From Marisediminicola senii (GTDB lineage Bacteria > Actinomycetota > Actinomycetes > Actinomycetales > Microbacteriaceae), in NCBI RefSeq assembly GCF_011057645.1, contig NZ_JAALGE010000002.1, positions 62,001 to 126,000 on the forward strand: 64,000 nt of DNA, in the 5' to 3' direction. The notes below the pieces were generated by a model. It was not told the DNA's origin. It saw only the letters and a list, made by a program, of their open reading frames with translations, and ran no database searches. Within the stretch, counting starts at the first letter, position 1. Every line of letters starts with the position of its first letter. Positions 25,719-34,660 of the stretch are shown piece by piece. The position numbers and the translations under genes were made by a program.

Positions 25719-26602
25719 TGAGCCAACTCGGACACACCCCACCGCAGGTCGAGAAGGGGATCGAGCGGCTGCTGTCAGTGCAGCGGCCCCTCGTGCTGTC
25801 GCATGTGCGCAGCATCCGTCGCCACCACCCCGATGCGAGCCCGGCGCGGGTGATCCAGATCCTCGAGCGGCGGTACCTCACCGCGGTGACCGGCGGCGGG
25901 GCCGCGGTCGGCGCGAGCGCCGTGCTGCCCGGGGTCGGTGTCGGGGTCTCGCTCGCACTCTCCGGCGTCGAGACCGCGGGCTTCCTCGAAGCGAGCGCCC
26001 TGTTCGCGCAGTCGGTGACCGAGGTGCACGGCATCGCGGTGACCGACCCGGAGCGGGCCAGGACCCTGGTGATGGCGATGATGCTCGGCACAGCGGGCTC
26101 CGACCTGGTGCGCCAGCTCGCCGGCCAGGTGACCGGCAAGGGCCAGAGCCGCTCCGGCTTCTGGGGTGAGCTCGTGACCAAGAGCCTTCCCCAGGCGGCG
26201 ATGGGCAACATCGCCGACCGGCTCAAGCGCGACTTCGTGCGCCGGTTCGCCACGTCGCAGAGCGCGACCGTGCTGGGGCGGGCCATTCCGTTCGGCATCG
26301 GCGCGGTCGTCGGCGGAACGGGCAACAACATCCTCGGCCGCCGGGTGATCAAGAGCTCGCGCGACGCCTTCGGGCCCGCGCCTGACTGGTTCCCCATCGA
26401 CCTCGAGCCGCGTGCGACGCCCGACAAGCCTCGCCTGCCGCTCGTTGCGCTGCGGCGGCGCATCAAGTTCCGCGGCGACAAGGACCTGCCACCCGTCGAC
26501 TCCGACGCCTCCGACGTGTTCGCCGACGACATTGACGGACTCGACGGGCTCGAGGACATCGACGGGCTCGACGCCTCCGACCTTCCGGAGCGCAACCGCT
26601 AG
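25718..26602 (+). CDS. Uncharacterised protein coupled to the TagGH exporter
   Basis: A 294-residue protein I cannot name with confidence. The N-terminal 45 residues are basic and soluble. Residues 50-95 form a Gly/Ala-rich hydrophobic block (GGGAAVGASAVLPGVGVGVS), distantly like EcsC-family proteins. A second hydrophobic patch is near IPFGIGAVVGGTGNNILG. The tail is acidic with repeated IDGLD motifs. The start ATG shares one base with the tagH stop (TAATG), so it is translationally coupled to the exporter. A role in polymer export or membrane organisation is inferred from position only. Confidence 0.7.
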   Translation: MSQLGHTPPQVEKGIERLLSVQRPLVLSHVRSIRRHHPDASPARVIQILERRYLTAVTGGGAAVGASAVLPGVGVGVSLALSGVETAGFLEASALFAQSVTEVHGIAVTDPERARTLVMAMMLGTAGSDLVRQLAGQVTGKGQSRSGFWGELVTKSLPQAAMGNIADRLKRDFVRRFATSQSATVLGRAIPFGIGAVVGGTGNNILGRRVIKSSRDAFGPAPDWFPIDLEPRATPDKPRLPLVALRRRIKFRGDKDLPPVDSDASDVFADDIDGLDGLEDIDGLDASDLPERNR

Positions 26603-26610
26603 CAGCCGGT

Positions 26611-28473
26611 TCAGCCGAGCGGCAGCACCATCGTGAACACGGTGCCGACCTCTTCCTCGCTGGCGACGTCGAGGCGTCCGCCGTGCGAGGTGACGATGGC
26701 GCGCGTGATGGTGAGACCAAGTCCCACCCCCTGAACGGCGTGCCGGGTGGCGGTGGAGGCCCGGAAGAAGCGGGAATACAGCTTGTCGAGCTCGTCGGCC
26801 GGGATGCCGATGCCCGTGTCGCGCACGCTGAGGCGCGCCTCGGCATCCACCACCTCGAGCGAGACCGTGACAGTGCCGCCTCCCGGTGTGAACTTGACCG
26901 CGTTCGAGATCAGGTTGTCGCAGGCCTGGCCGAGGCGGAAGCCATCGCCAGACACGATGAGCGGCGTGCGATCCGCGTCGCCGCACAGCCGCACGCCCTG
27001 CGACTCGGCCATCGGGGCAGCCGTCTCGAGGGATGCCGCCACGATCGCCCGCAGGTCGATGTCGGCCTTCTTGATCACGACGCCGCCGGACTCGACCTGA
27101 GCGGTGAACATGAGGTCGCCGACGAGGCGAAGCAGGCGGTGCGCATTGCGCTCGGCGACGCTGAGGTACTCGAGCCGCTCGTCGGAGAGCGGTTCGTCGT
27201 CGGTGTCGTCGCGCAGCAGCTCGATGTAGCCGAGGATCGAGCTGAGCGGCGTGCGCAGCTCGTGGGACACCAGGGAGATGAACTCGTCCTTGAGGCGCGC
27301 GACCTCGAGCTCGCGGGTGATGTCGTTCGCCACGAAGATGAACCCGACCGGGTGCCCGTCGGCGTCGGTGCGGAGGGTCACTGCCACGCGGACGCATACC
27401 CGGCTGCCGTCGGCCCGCACGTAGATCCACTCGCGCACGTCGGCGTTGCCCTCGGCGGCGACGATCACGAGCACCCCCAGGGCGAGCTGGTCATCGGTGA
27501 GGTTCGCGACGTCGTCGTGGAGGGCGACCTCGGCGGCGTCGGCGGTGGTTGAGTCGGTGGTGCCGGGGTCGGCTGCGGGATCGGCTGCGTCGGCATTGAT
27601 GTCGGCGTCGGCGAGGTGGTTCGACGGCAGGGTGAGGCGGTGGACGTGCTTGCGAAGCTCGTCGCGGTCGTGGAAGTCGTAGATGTACCGATGGCCCTGC
27701 GTCTCGATCGCGCGGAGGCCGAGCAGGCCCTCCGCCCCGGGGTTCCACACGTCGATCAGCCCGGTGAGGTCGGTGCCGATCACCGACTGCTCGGTGACGG
27801 CGTCGAGCACGCTGCGGGTGAGCTGGTCTGCGGCGAGCAGACGGGTCTCCTTGACCCGGAGGTCGTCGGCGGCGCGGCTCGACTGGTCGAGCCGCTCGGT
27901 GAGCTCCTCGGCGAGCGCGCGCACCGAGTCGAGGTTGCGCCGCCCCCGGCGGGCGAGCTCGTTTACCACGGCCGCCCCGAGGGTGATGACGAGGGGCATG
28001 AAGAACACCCGCAGAATCTCGTTGGTGGTCTCGGGGAGACGGCCGGCCAGTACGTAGGTGAGCAGGATCGCGATGGCCGTTCCGGCCGCGCTGACGACGA
28101 TCCAGCGCCTGCCCTCCTCCGCGGCGATCCACAGTACGGGTAGGAAAAGCAGCCCGTGGAACACGGAGACTCCCCCGCCGGTACTGGCCCTGAAGAGCCC
28201 GATGGCGAGCAGCGAGATGAATGGAACGACGAGCATCCAGCGCGGGTTCACCCTGTGGAACCGCACGGTGAAGAGCACCGCGACGGCGGTCGCCACCGCC
28301 ATGGCCGCAATGCCCCCGTAGAGCACGGCCCGGTTGGTCACCAGGATCGAGTCGACGTTGACCGCGAGCACCGCCGCGATGGAGAAGGCGATCAGGGTCG
28401 GTACCTGCCGGAGGATCGGGGTCGTATCGGCGATGAGGAGCTTCGCCGCGCCAGCGCGGACCAGTGATGTCAT
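26611..28473 (-). CDS. Membrane sensor histidine kinase with PAS domain (downstream copy of tandem pair)
   Basis: A 620-residue hybrid-free kinase. Six N-terminal transmembrane helices span about residues 26-172 and include the motif LPVLWIAAEEGRRW. A coiled-coil linker is followed by a PAS domain (residues about 220-390) with an acidic low-complexity insert (290-330). Then come HisKA with the phospho-acceptor His404 (VSHELRTPL) and a HATPase_c domain (DNLISNAVKFTPGG, DTGIGI, GVGLGLTI). It starts 5 bp after the upstream paralogue. No response regulator gene is nearby. Its stop is 8 bp from that of the TagH-coupled unknown gene. Confidence 0.9.
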   Translation of the reverse strand: MTSLVRAGAAKLLIADTTPILRQVPTLIAFSIAAVLAVNVDSILVTNRAVLYGGIAAMAVATAVAVLFTVRFHRVNPRWMLVVPFISLLAIGLFRASTGGGVSVFHGLLFLPVLWIAAEEGRRWIVVSAAGTAIAILLTYVLAGRLPETTNEILRVFFMPLVITLGAAVVNELARRGRRNLDSVRALAEELTERLDQSSRAADDLRVKETRLLAADQLTRSVLDAVTEQSVIGTDLTGLIDVWNPGAEGLLGLRAIETQGHRYIYDFHDRDELRKHVHRLTLPSNHLADADINADAADPAADPGTTDSTTADAAEVALHDDVANLTDDQLALGVLVIVAAEGNADVREWIYVRADGSRVCVRVAVTLRTDADGHPVGFIFVANDITRELEVARLKDEFISLVSHELRTPLSSILGYIELLRDDTDDEPLSDERLEYLSVAERNAHRLLRLVGDLMFTAQVESGGVVIKKADIDLRAIVAASLETAAPMAESQGVRLCGDADRTPLIVSGDGFRLGQACDNLISNAVKFTPGGGTVTVSLEVVDAEARLSVRDTGIGIPADELDKLYSRFFRASTATRHAVQGVGLGLTITRAIVTSHGGRLDVASEEEVGTVFTMVLPLG

Positions 28474-28478
28474 GGGCG

Positions 28479-30329
28479 TCAGCTGTCTCGTGAGTCGTGC
28501 CCGGTCGCGGCGCCGACCGCGACGGCGGACCCACCGTCGAGTAGCGGAAGGAACATCGTGAACGCCGTGCCGACGCCCTCGGTGCTCTCGACGTCCATCG
28601 TGCCGTCGTGGGCCGTGACGATGGCGCGGGTGATCGACAGTCCGAGGCCCACCCCCTGCACGGCGTTGCGGGTCGCGGTCGATGCCCTGAAGAACCGGGA
28701 GTACAGCTGGTCGAGTTCGTCGGCGGGGATGCCCATGCCGGTGTCGGCGACGCGGACGATGGCCTCGTCGCCGTCGGTGCCGAGGGTGATCGTCACCGTT
28801 CCGCCCCGCGGGGTGAACTTGAGGGCGTTGGATACGAGGTTGTCGATGGCCTGGCCGAGCCGCAGCGGTTCGCCGTTCACGAACACCGAGGTCAGCGGCA
28901 GGTCGCCGACGAGGGTCACGCCAGCCGAGTGCGCGGCGGGGCGTGCCGAGGTGATGCGCTCCTGCACGATCGTCGACAGTTCGAGGCGCCGGGTGTCGAG
29001 GGGCAGCTGCCCGGATTCGACCTGCGCGGTGAAGAGCAGGTCGCCGACGAGGCGCAGCAGGCGGTTCGCATTGCGCTCGGCGACGGAGAGGAACTCGAGC
29101 TGCTCGTCGGAGAGCGGCGCGATGTCGTCGTCGCGCATCAGTTCGAGGTAGCCGAGGATCGAGCTGAGCGGTGTGCGCAGTTCGTGCGAAATGAGCCCGA
29201 CGAACTCGTCCTTGAGGCGGGCGACTTCGAGGTCTCGCGTCACGTCGGTGCCGACGAAGATGTACCCGATGGTGGCGCCGCTGTCATCGACGCGCGGCGT
29301 CACGGCCACCCGCACCGACAGGCGCGTTCCGTCGTCGCGCACGTAGGTCCAGTCGCGCACCTCGGCCGACCCGAGGCGGGCCGATTCGACGAGGGCGGAG
29401 AACCCGGGGTTCAGCACGGTCTCGCCCGGGGGGTAGTTCAGTTCCCTGGAGCGTTCCTGCAGCTCCTGCTGCTCGTGGAACTCGAACACGAAACGCCGGC
29501 CCTCGACCTCGTGGGCGGCGAGCCCGAGCATCACGGCGGCGCCGGGGTTCCAGACGTCGATCAGGCCGGTGAGTCCGGTGCCGATGACGGACTGCTCGGT
29601 GACGGCGTCGAGCACGCTGCTGGTGAGCTCGTCAGCGGTGCGCAGCCGCTCTTCGTTGCTGCGGAGGTGGTCGGCGGCGGTGGTCGCGGCCGACAGGCTG
29701 ATGCGCAATTCTTCGGCGAGCAGCTGGACGGATGCGGTGCTCGCGCGTCCGCGGCGGGACAGGTCGTTGACGACGGCGGCGCCCAGTGCGAAGACGAGCG
29801 GCACGACCCATAGGTGCAGCCACTCCCTGGCGGTGTCCGGCAGGGCGGCCCCCGCGGCGTAGGGCAGGCAGAGGGCGATGAAGGTGGCGAAGGCGGCAAC
29901 CGCGACCCAACGCCTGCCGGCCTCCGCGGCGATCCAGATGACGGGGAGGATGAGCACGGCGGTGAACGGCGACACCATTCCCCCCGTACCGAGCCGCAGC
30001 AGGGCGAGGGCGGCCAGGGCGATGCCCGGCACGACGATGTGCCAGCGGGTACGGCTCTCGAGGGCCGCGAACCGGGCGGAGAGCACGGTCGCGAGCAGCA
30101 TGAGTGCGGCGCTGACCGCGACTGCGGCACCGTCGGTGATGAAGAACTCGGAGAAGGCGACGGAGAGCACGAAGCAGACCCCGAAGGCCAGCGCGGATGG
30201 CAGGTTGCGCATCGCGGGCGACGGCATTCCGGTCGGCGTCGTACGGGGCCCTGGGCTGCCCGCCTCAGGTTCGACAACTACCGTTCCGGGGGCGCCGGGG
30301 CGGTCGGAACGGCGCGCGTCTCCAGCCAT
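28479..30329 (-). CDS. Membrane sensor histidine kinase with PAS domain (upstream copy of tandem pair)
   Basis: A 616-residue paralogue of the next gene, with the same layout: basic N-terminus, six transmembrane helices (about 45-190, motif LPVIWIAAEAGRRW), PAS, HisKA with His382 (ISHELRTPL) and HATPase_c. It lacks the acidic PAS insert of its partner and has a short Gly/Ala tail. ATG 30329 is preferred over TTG 30332 because GGGGGA lies 5 nt upstream. It follows the TagF-like polymerase gene after 99 bp on the same strand, so both kinases belong to the minus-strand arm of the wall polymer locus. Confidence 0.9.
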   Translation of the reverse strand: MAGDARRSDRPGAPGTVVVEPEAGSPGPRTTPTGMPSPAMRNLPSALAFGVCFVLSVAFSEFFITDGAAVAVSAALMLLATVLSARFAALESRTRWHIVVPGIALAALALLRLGTGGMVSPFTAVLILPVIWIAAEAGRRWVAVAAFATFIALCLPYAAGAALPDTAREWLHLWVVPLVFALGAAVVNDLSRRGRASTASVQLLAEELRISLSAATTAADHLRSNEERLRTADELTSSVLDAVTEQSVIGTGLTGLIDVWNPGAAVMLGLAAHEVEGRRFVFEFHEQQELQERSRELNYPPGETVLNPGFSALVESARLGSAEVRDWTYVRDDGTRLSVRVAVTPRVDDSGATIGYIFVGTDVTRDLEVARLKDEFVGLISHELRTPLSSILGYLELMRDDDIAPLSDEQLEFLSVAERNANRLLRLVGDLLFTAQVESGQLPLDTRRLELSTIVQERITSARPAAHSAGVTLVGDLPLTSVFVNGEPLRLGQAIDNLVSNALKFTPRGGTVTITLGTDGDEAIVRVADTGMGIPADELDQLYSRFFRASTATRNAVQGVGLGLSITRAIVTAHDGTMDVESTEGVGTAFTMFLPLLDGGSAVAVGAATGHDSRDS

Positions 30330-30428
30330 CAATTCCCCCCGGCATTGTGTTGTGTCGATGCTATCGGTCGCAGCCCTCCGCCCGGCGCCCGCGGCACCCC
30401 CCGTTCGCGTCGCGGCTGTACCCCGCGA

Positions 30429-31688
30429 TCAGGCGGCGGGTGCCGGAGGGGGCGTGTCGTCTGCGGCGTGCAGCGCGGCGTGCCGGTGCCATTCGGCGTC
30501 GAGGCGCTCGATGGCGGCGTGGAAGCGGCGGGTGGCCTCCCCCGGCGCGGTGTCGCCGAAGTAGTAGTGCACCCAGTGCTCGAGGTCGGCGAGGATCGCG
30601 GAGTCGGTCGCGGCGCGGTCTACGGTCGCGATGACGTCGGACGCCGCATCCGCAGTCAGCCAGACCGCGCTGCCGAGGAACCCGTCGCTGTCGATCTCCG
30701 CCTCGGGGCTCACCGGCCTGGTCACGATGATGGGCTTGCCGGTCGCGAGCCGGTCGTAGACCATCGCGGAGATGTCGGTGATCGCGACATCGGCCGCCAC
30801 CAGCTGCCAGCCCATGCCTGGGCCGTCGTCGAAAACGTGCTGCGCGGTCGCGTCGGCGGCGTTGGCCGCGGCGATGGCGCGGATGATCGCGGTGTTCGCT
30901 CGCCCGTATGCCGCGTCGACCACCCCGCTGCGGGGGTGCGGCCGGTAGATGACGCGGTAGCGCTGGTCGGCGAGCAGCGCCGTGACCAGGGCCACCCCGT
31001 GCGTCGCGACGGAGCCATAGGACGCCGAGGCACGGTCGCCCTCCCAGGTCGGGGCGTACAGCACGACGGTGCGGCCGTCTGGCAGGTACGGCAGATCGCC
31101 GGCGAAGTGGTCGGCCTGGGGTCGGCCGATCGTGATCGCACGGCGGTCGAGGTCGAAGTCCCACAACTTGCGGCCGAGCCGGTCGAGGGCGGCCTGCCCC
31201 GCGACGAGGCTGTAGTCGTAGGCCTTGAACTGGTTGGTGACCATGTAGACCTTGTCGCTCTCCCCGTGGTTGATGAAGACGTGCCACATGCGGGCGTATC
31301 GCATCATCTGGAAGTTCCGCGGGTTCTGGTTGACGTAGAGCACGACGTGCACCTGCTGCGCGGCGACGAACTCCTCGAGGTCGACGACCTGGCGCAGGTA
31401 CAGCACCGGAACGGGCGACTCGTCCATGAGCAGCACCGCGGCGCCAGGCGACCGCGAGATGATGGCGACCGGCCAGCGCTTCGACAGTTCGGCCAGCGGC
31501 GCGTACCACTGGCGGATCTGGTACATGTTCACCTCGCTGTCGGCGAAGTACACCGCGATGGTGATGGAGCCGGGCTTCGGTGTCTCGTTCGTGGCGATGC
31601 GGCGGCTGAGGCGCTGGCGGGAGACACGGGAGCGCCACAGGTTGCCGACGACCCGCTTCGCGATGGTCACGTCATTGAGCAGTGGCAC
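30429..31688 (-). CDS. CDP-glycerol glycerophosphotransferase family protein (TagB/TagF-like)
   Basis: A 419-residue peripheral membrane enzyme of the family that transfers glycerol-phosphate or related units from CDP-alcohols to growing teichoic acid. Family motifs are VIYRPHPRSG (active-site His) and AITDISAMVYDRLATGKPI near the C-terminus, plus the nucleotide-region VVLYAPTWEG. It starts with GTG 31688 after RBS GGAGA at 7 nt. The longer frame upstream is antisense shadow. It is the fourth gene of the minus-strand arm after GT2, CDP-alcohol phosphotransferase and GT2. Confidence 0.85.
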   Translation of the reverse strand: MPLLNDVTIAKRVVGNLWRSRVSRQRLSRRIATNETPKPGSITIAVYFADSEVNMYQIRQWYAPLAELSKRWPVAIISRSPGAAVLLMDESPVPVLYLRQVVDLEEFVAAQQVHVVLYVNQNPRNFQMMRYARMWHVFINHGESDKVYMVTNQFKAYDYSLVAGQAALDRLGRKLWDFDLDRRAITIGRPQADHFAGDLPYLPDGRTVVLYAPTWEGDRASASYGSVATHGVALVTALLADQRYRVIYRPHPRSGVVDAAYGRANTAIIRAIAAANAADATAQHVFDDGPGMGWQLVAADVAITDISAMVYDRLATGKPIIVTRPVSPEAEIDSDGFLGSAVWLTADAASDVIATVDRAATDSAILADLEHWVHYYFGDTAPGEATRRFHAAIERLDAEWHRHAALHAADDTPPPAPAA

Positions 31689-31720
31689 AGTGGTTCTCCG
31701 AATTGTTGGGGGGAGACCGA

Positions 31721-32596
31721 TTAGACCACCGGGGGACGCCCGGCCCGCGTCATCCGCACCACCGTTATCCACCTGATACGGCGGCGCTCCCCCGGCGACT
31801 CGCGCCACCCCTCGAGCCAGCCGCCAAACCAGGCACGGAGCCCGGCGGGGCGTCGTGCCGAGCGCAGCAGCTGGATGGCGGTCCACGATGCCACGTACAG
31901 CGGGATGAACGGCACGGGGAGGTTGCGCCGCGCGAGCCAGACCCGATTGCGGGCGTTGAGCCGGTAGTAGTACGAGTGCCTGGTCGGGTTGATCGCCGGG
32001 TGGTGCGCAACCAGGTCGCCCGCGTACCAGGTGCGCAGCCCCTGGTCCCAGACCCGCCAGGCCAGCTCGATGCCCTCGTGGGCGTAGAAGAACGGCTCGG
32101 CCCAGCCGCCGGTGCGCACGAACACGGCGCGCGGCATGACGATCGCGCCCTCCCAGACGGAGAACACGTTGCCGGGCTCGGCGGGGTCGCCCTTGCGGAT
32201 ACGCGGCACCCAGCGCAGCGGACTGGTGGCCCCTGACGGGTCGATGACGCGGGGCTGCAGCATCCCGATCCCTGGATCGCGCCTGATGCGGGCGATGGCA
32301 TCGGCGAGGAAGCTCGGGCTCGGGATGCTCGCGTCGTCGTCGAGGAAGAACAGGTACTCACCGGTCGCGGTGGCGGCGCCCCGGTTGCGCCCGGCCGGGA
32401 TGCCGAGGTTCTCGGGCAACGCGAGCGCCCGCACGCCGTCGGGCAGCCCGGTGGGCGCCCATCCGTTGCCGACGACGACGATGTCGACCTCGACGCCGGC
32501 CTGGGCGAGGATCGAGTGGATGCCGCGATCCAGGTCGTCAGGCCGGGTGCCCTGGGTCAGCACGACCGCCGACACCGTGGGAACGGCGCTGGTCAC
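31721..32596 (-). CDS. Glycosyltransferase family 2
   Basis: A 291-residue GT-A fold enzyme. The N-terminal nucleotide-binding strand is VSAVVLTQGTRPDDLDRGIH, and the metal-binding Asp motif is LFFLDDDASIP. An acceptor segment EGIELAWRVWDQGL (ED-like catalytic base region) and a C-terminal basic, weakly hydrophobic tail follow. The donor sugar is unknown. It starts with GTG 32596, overlapping the upstream CDP-alcohol phosphotransferase stop by 4 bp (GTGA). It probably decorates or primes the wall polymer. Confidence 0.87.
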   Translation of the reverse strand: MTSAVPTVSAVVLTQGTRPDDLDRGIHSILAQAGVEVDIVVVGNGWAPTGLPDGVRALALPENLGIPAGRNRGAATATGEYLFFLDDDASIPSPSFLADAIARIRRDPGIGMLQPRVIDPSGATSPLRWVPRIRKGDPAEPGNVFSVWEGAIVMPRAVFVRTGGWAEPFFYAHEGIELAWRVWDQGLRTWYAGDLVAHHPAINPTRHSYYYRLNARNRVWLARRNLPVPFIPLYVASWTAIQLLRSARRPAGLRAWFGGWLEGWRESPGERRRIRWITVVRMTRAGRPPVV

Positions 32597-33423
32597 CCGC
32601 GCACGCGCTTCGACGCCATGATCGCGACGAAGTGCCCGATGAGCGCCAGCAGCGACAGCGGCAGCAGCACGCAGACCAGGATGCGGTCGGCCTCCGGCCC
32701 GCCGATGACGAGGCCGACGAGAGCGGTGGCGAACGCGATGATGGTCAGCTCGACCGAGTGGTACAGGCGGTGGAACGGCACGAACCGGGCTGCCCTGCGC
32801 AGCCGGGCGATGATGCGGCCGCTGGGCTCCGCCTCCGACTTGCGGTCGGCGAGCTTCTCGAGGCCCGCACCGGCCCGGGCGACGTGCACCATGTCGTTCA
32901 GCGCCTTGTTCAACACGATCACCAGGGCGAGCGCAAAGCCGATCGTCGTCCACACGAAGTCGACGGGAACGTCGAACGGGTAGCCGGCGGCGCGGATGCC
33001 GAGCGCGATGGGGATGAGCGCCTCGGTGGAGTAGTGGCCCACCTTGTCGAGGAACACCCCGGCGGGCGACCGCGTGTTGCGCCAGCGGGCGACCTCCCCG
33101 TCGCAGCAGTCCACGAGCATCTGCAGCTGCCCGAGCACGAGGGCGAGGGCGGCGCCGCCGATGCCGGGGATGAGCAGCGCGAACGCCGTGCTCCAGCCGA
33201 CCAGGATCATCAGGCCGGTGACGCCGTTCGCCGAGATGGAGGTCTTGAGCAGCAGCCAGGTCAGGTAGGGCGACAGGTCGCGCAGGTAGAGCGACGCCGT
33301 CCAGTGCTCGGCGTTCGCCCGCTGGCGCACCTCGGGCGGCTGGGTGACGTCGCGCAGCTCGGCGATCGACCGTGGACGTGCCTGTGGGGGCCTGGCCGGT
33401 CCGGCCTGGGAGTGGGCGGTCAT
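32593..33423 (-). CDS. CDP-alcohol phosphatidyltransferase family protein with altered fourth acidic residue
   Basis: A 276-residue membrane enzyme with about six helices after a cytoplasmic N-terminus. The CDP-alcohol phosphotransferase motif is present: D105, D108-G109, A112-R113, G122 and D126 (VDCCDGEVARW, GVFLDKVGH). The last Asp of the motif, usually the proposed catalytic base, is His130 here. The family moves a phosphoalcohol from a CDP donor to a lipid or polyol acceptor. It lies between two glycosyltransferase genes, 1 bp after one and overlapping the other, consistent with linking or priming the wall polymer. Confidence 0.85.
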   Translation of the reverse strand: MTAHSQAGPARPPQARPRSIAELRDVTQPPEVRQRANAEHWTASLYLRDLSPYLTWLLLKTSISANGVTGLMILVGWSTAFALLIPGIGGAALALVLGQLQMLVDCCDGEVARWRNTRSPAGVFLDKVGHYSTEALIPIALGIRAAGYPFDVPVDFVWTTIGFALALVIVLNKALNDMVHVARAGAGLEKLADRKSEAEPSGRIIARLRRAARFVPFHRLYHSVELTIIAFATALVGLVIGGPEADRILVCVLLPLSLLALIGHFVAIMASKRVRG

Positions 33424-33424
33424 G

Positions 33425-34456
33425 TCACCTTCCCGTGTGCGCCGTGATGTTCCTCGTCAGCGTGAGGAAGCCCAACACGAATCCGGAGCCCCACGCGAAG
33501 TGGATGCACGGCAACACTACGAGATACCTGAGGGCAGTGCGAAAACCGTCGCTGCGTGCCACCGGAACGGTCGCCCCGCCGACGAACAGCGCGTAGACGG
33601 CGGGGATGGCGAGTGCCGCCCGCGCCCATTTCGGCAGGAGGCCGGTGGATGCCGCAGCGCCGACGATCGCGGACGCCGTGACGCCCACCACCATCGCCGG
33701 CGGAACGAAGTAGCGCACCGAGTTCGAGGTGGGAAAGCGCCTCGCGAGTTCGCCCCGCCAGATGCCGGTCGCGACGAACTGCCGGATGAGCGCGCGCAGG
33801 CTCGACCGCGGGCGGTAGGTCACCGTGAGGCGCGGGGTGAACCAGACCAGTCCGCCGGTGGCGCGCAGCCTGCGGTTCAGCTCCCAGTCCTGGCCGCGCT
33901 TGATGGTCTCGTCGAACAGGCCGACCTCGACGAGTCGGTGTCGCTGGAACACGCCGAGGTAGGCGGTCTCCGACGGGCCTTCCGTACCGCCGACGTGGTG
34001 CGGGGTGCCGCCGAGGCCGGCCCGCGCACCGTAGGCGCGGGCGACGGCCTTCTCGAACGGGGTGGTGCCGACGGCGAGCATGATGCCGCCCACGTTGTCG
34101 GCGCCGGTGCGCAGCAGTGTCTCGACGGCGACGCTGGTGTAGTTGGGGGGCAGCACGGAGTGGGCGTCGACGCGCACCACTATGGGGTGGGTCGACGCGC
34201 GGATGGCGGCGTTGAGCCCGCCGGGGGTCGACCCGAGTTCGTTGGGGATGCGACGGATGCGGGGATCCTGGGCCACCAGCTCGTCGATCACGTCGTTGGT
34301 GCCGTCGACGCTGGGCCCGAGGGCCAGCACGACCTCGAACGGGCCTGGGTAGTCCTGCGCCGTGAGGCTGAGCACGGCGGCCTCGATGTGCTCGACCTCG
34401 TTCAGCACGGGCATGATGTAGGACACTCCGGGGTGCGTGTCGTGCTCGCTCGGCAT
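33425..34456 (-). CDS. Glycosyltransferase family 2 with C-terminal membrane segments
   Basis: A 343-residue GT2 enzyme with N-terminal VSYIMPVLNEVEHIEAAV, the metal motif VVRVDAHSVLP (DxH instead of DxD) and the acceptor motif RGQDWELNRRLRATGG. Two to three C-terminal hydrophobic segments (residues about 250-335) anchor it in the membrane. The layout resembles processive or lipid-acceptor GT2 proteins such as succinoglycan ExoA-type enzymes. It is the first gene of the minus-strand arm of the glycopolymer locus. Confidence 0.87.
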   Translation of the reverse strand: MPSEHDTHPGVSYIMPVLNEVEHIEAAVLSLTAQDYPGPFEVVLALGPSVDGTNDVIDELVAQDPRIRRIPNELGSTPGGLNAAIRASTHPIVVRVDAHSVLPPNYTSVAVETLLRTGADNVGGIMLAVGTTPFEKAVARAYGARAGLGGTPHHVGGTEGPSETAYLGVFQRHRLVEVGLFDETIKRGQDWELNRRLRATGGLVWFTPRLTVTYRPRSSLRALIRQFVATGIWRGELARRFPTSNSVRYFVPPAMVVGVTASAIVGAAASTGLLPKWARAALAIPAVYALFVGGATVPVARSDGFRTALRYLVVLPCIHFAWGSGFVLGFLTLTRNITAHTGR

Positions 34457-34583
34457 GCTGTCCCGTCGTCGGCTGGTCTGCCGCGGTGCTGTTCCGCGGG
34501 GGTCTCGTACCGTGGCGATCGAATGCCGCGGTGGTCTGGCCGCGTCGTGCGTGCGGATGACGCCGATGAGCCTAACAGGCGAA

Positions 34584-34618
34584 AAACCCGCACCAGCTGC
34601 GGTAGCAGGTGCGGGTTT
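34584..34618 (-). terminator. Rho-independent terminator of htrA
   Basis: A perfect 11-bp stem AAACCCGCACC/GGTGCGGGTTT with a 13-nt loop. In the minus-strand transcript the stem is followed by five T (GGGTTTTTCGCC). It lies 43 bp past the htrA stop and separates that gene from the glycopolymer arm. Confidence 0.85.
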
Positions 34619-34660
34619 CCCGTGCTCGCGGCGGCGGCGTGGAAGGCGCCGCCGACGCCG

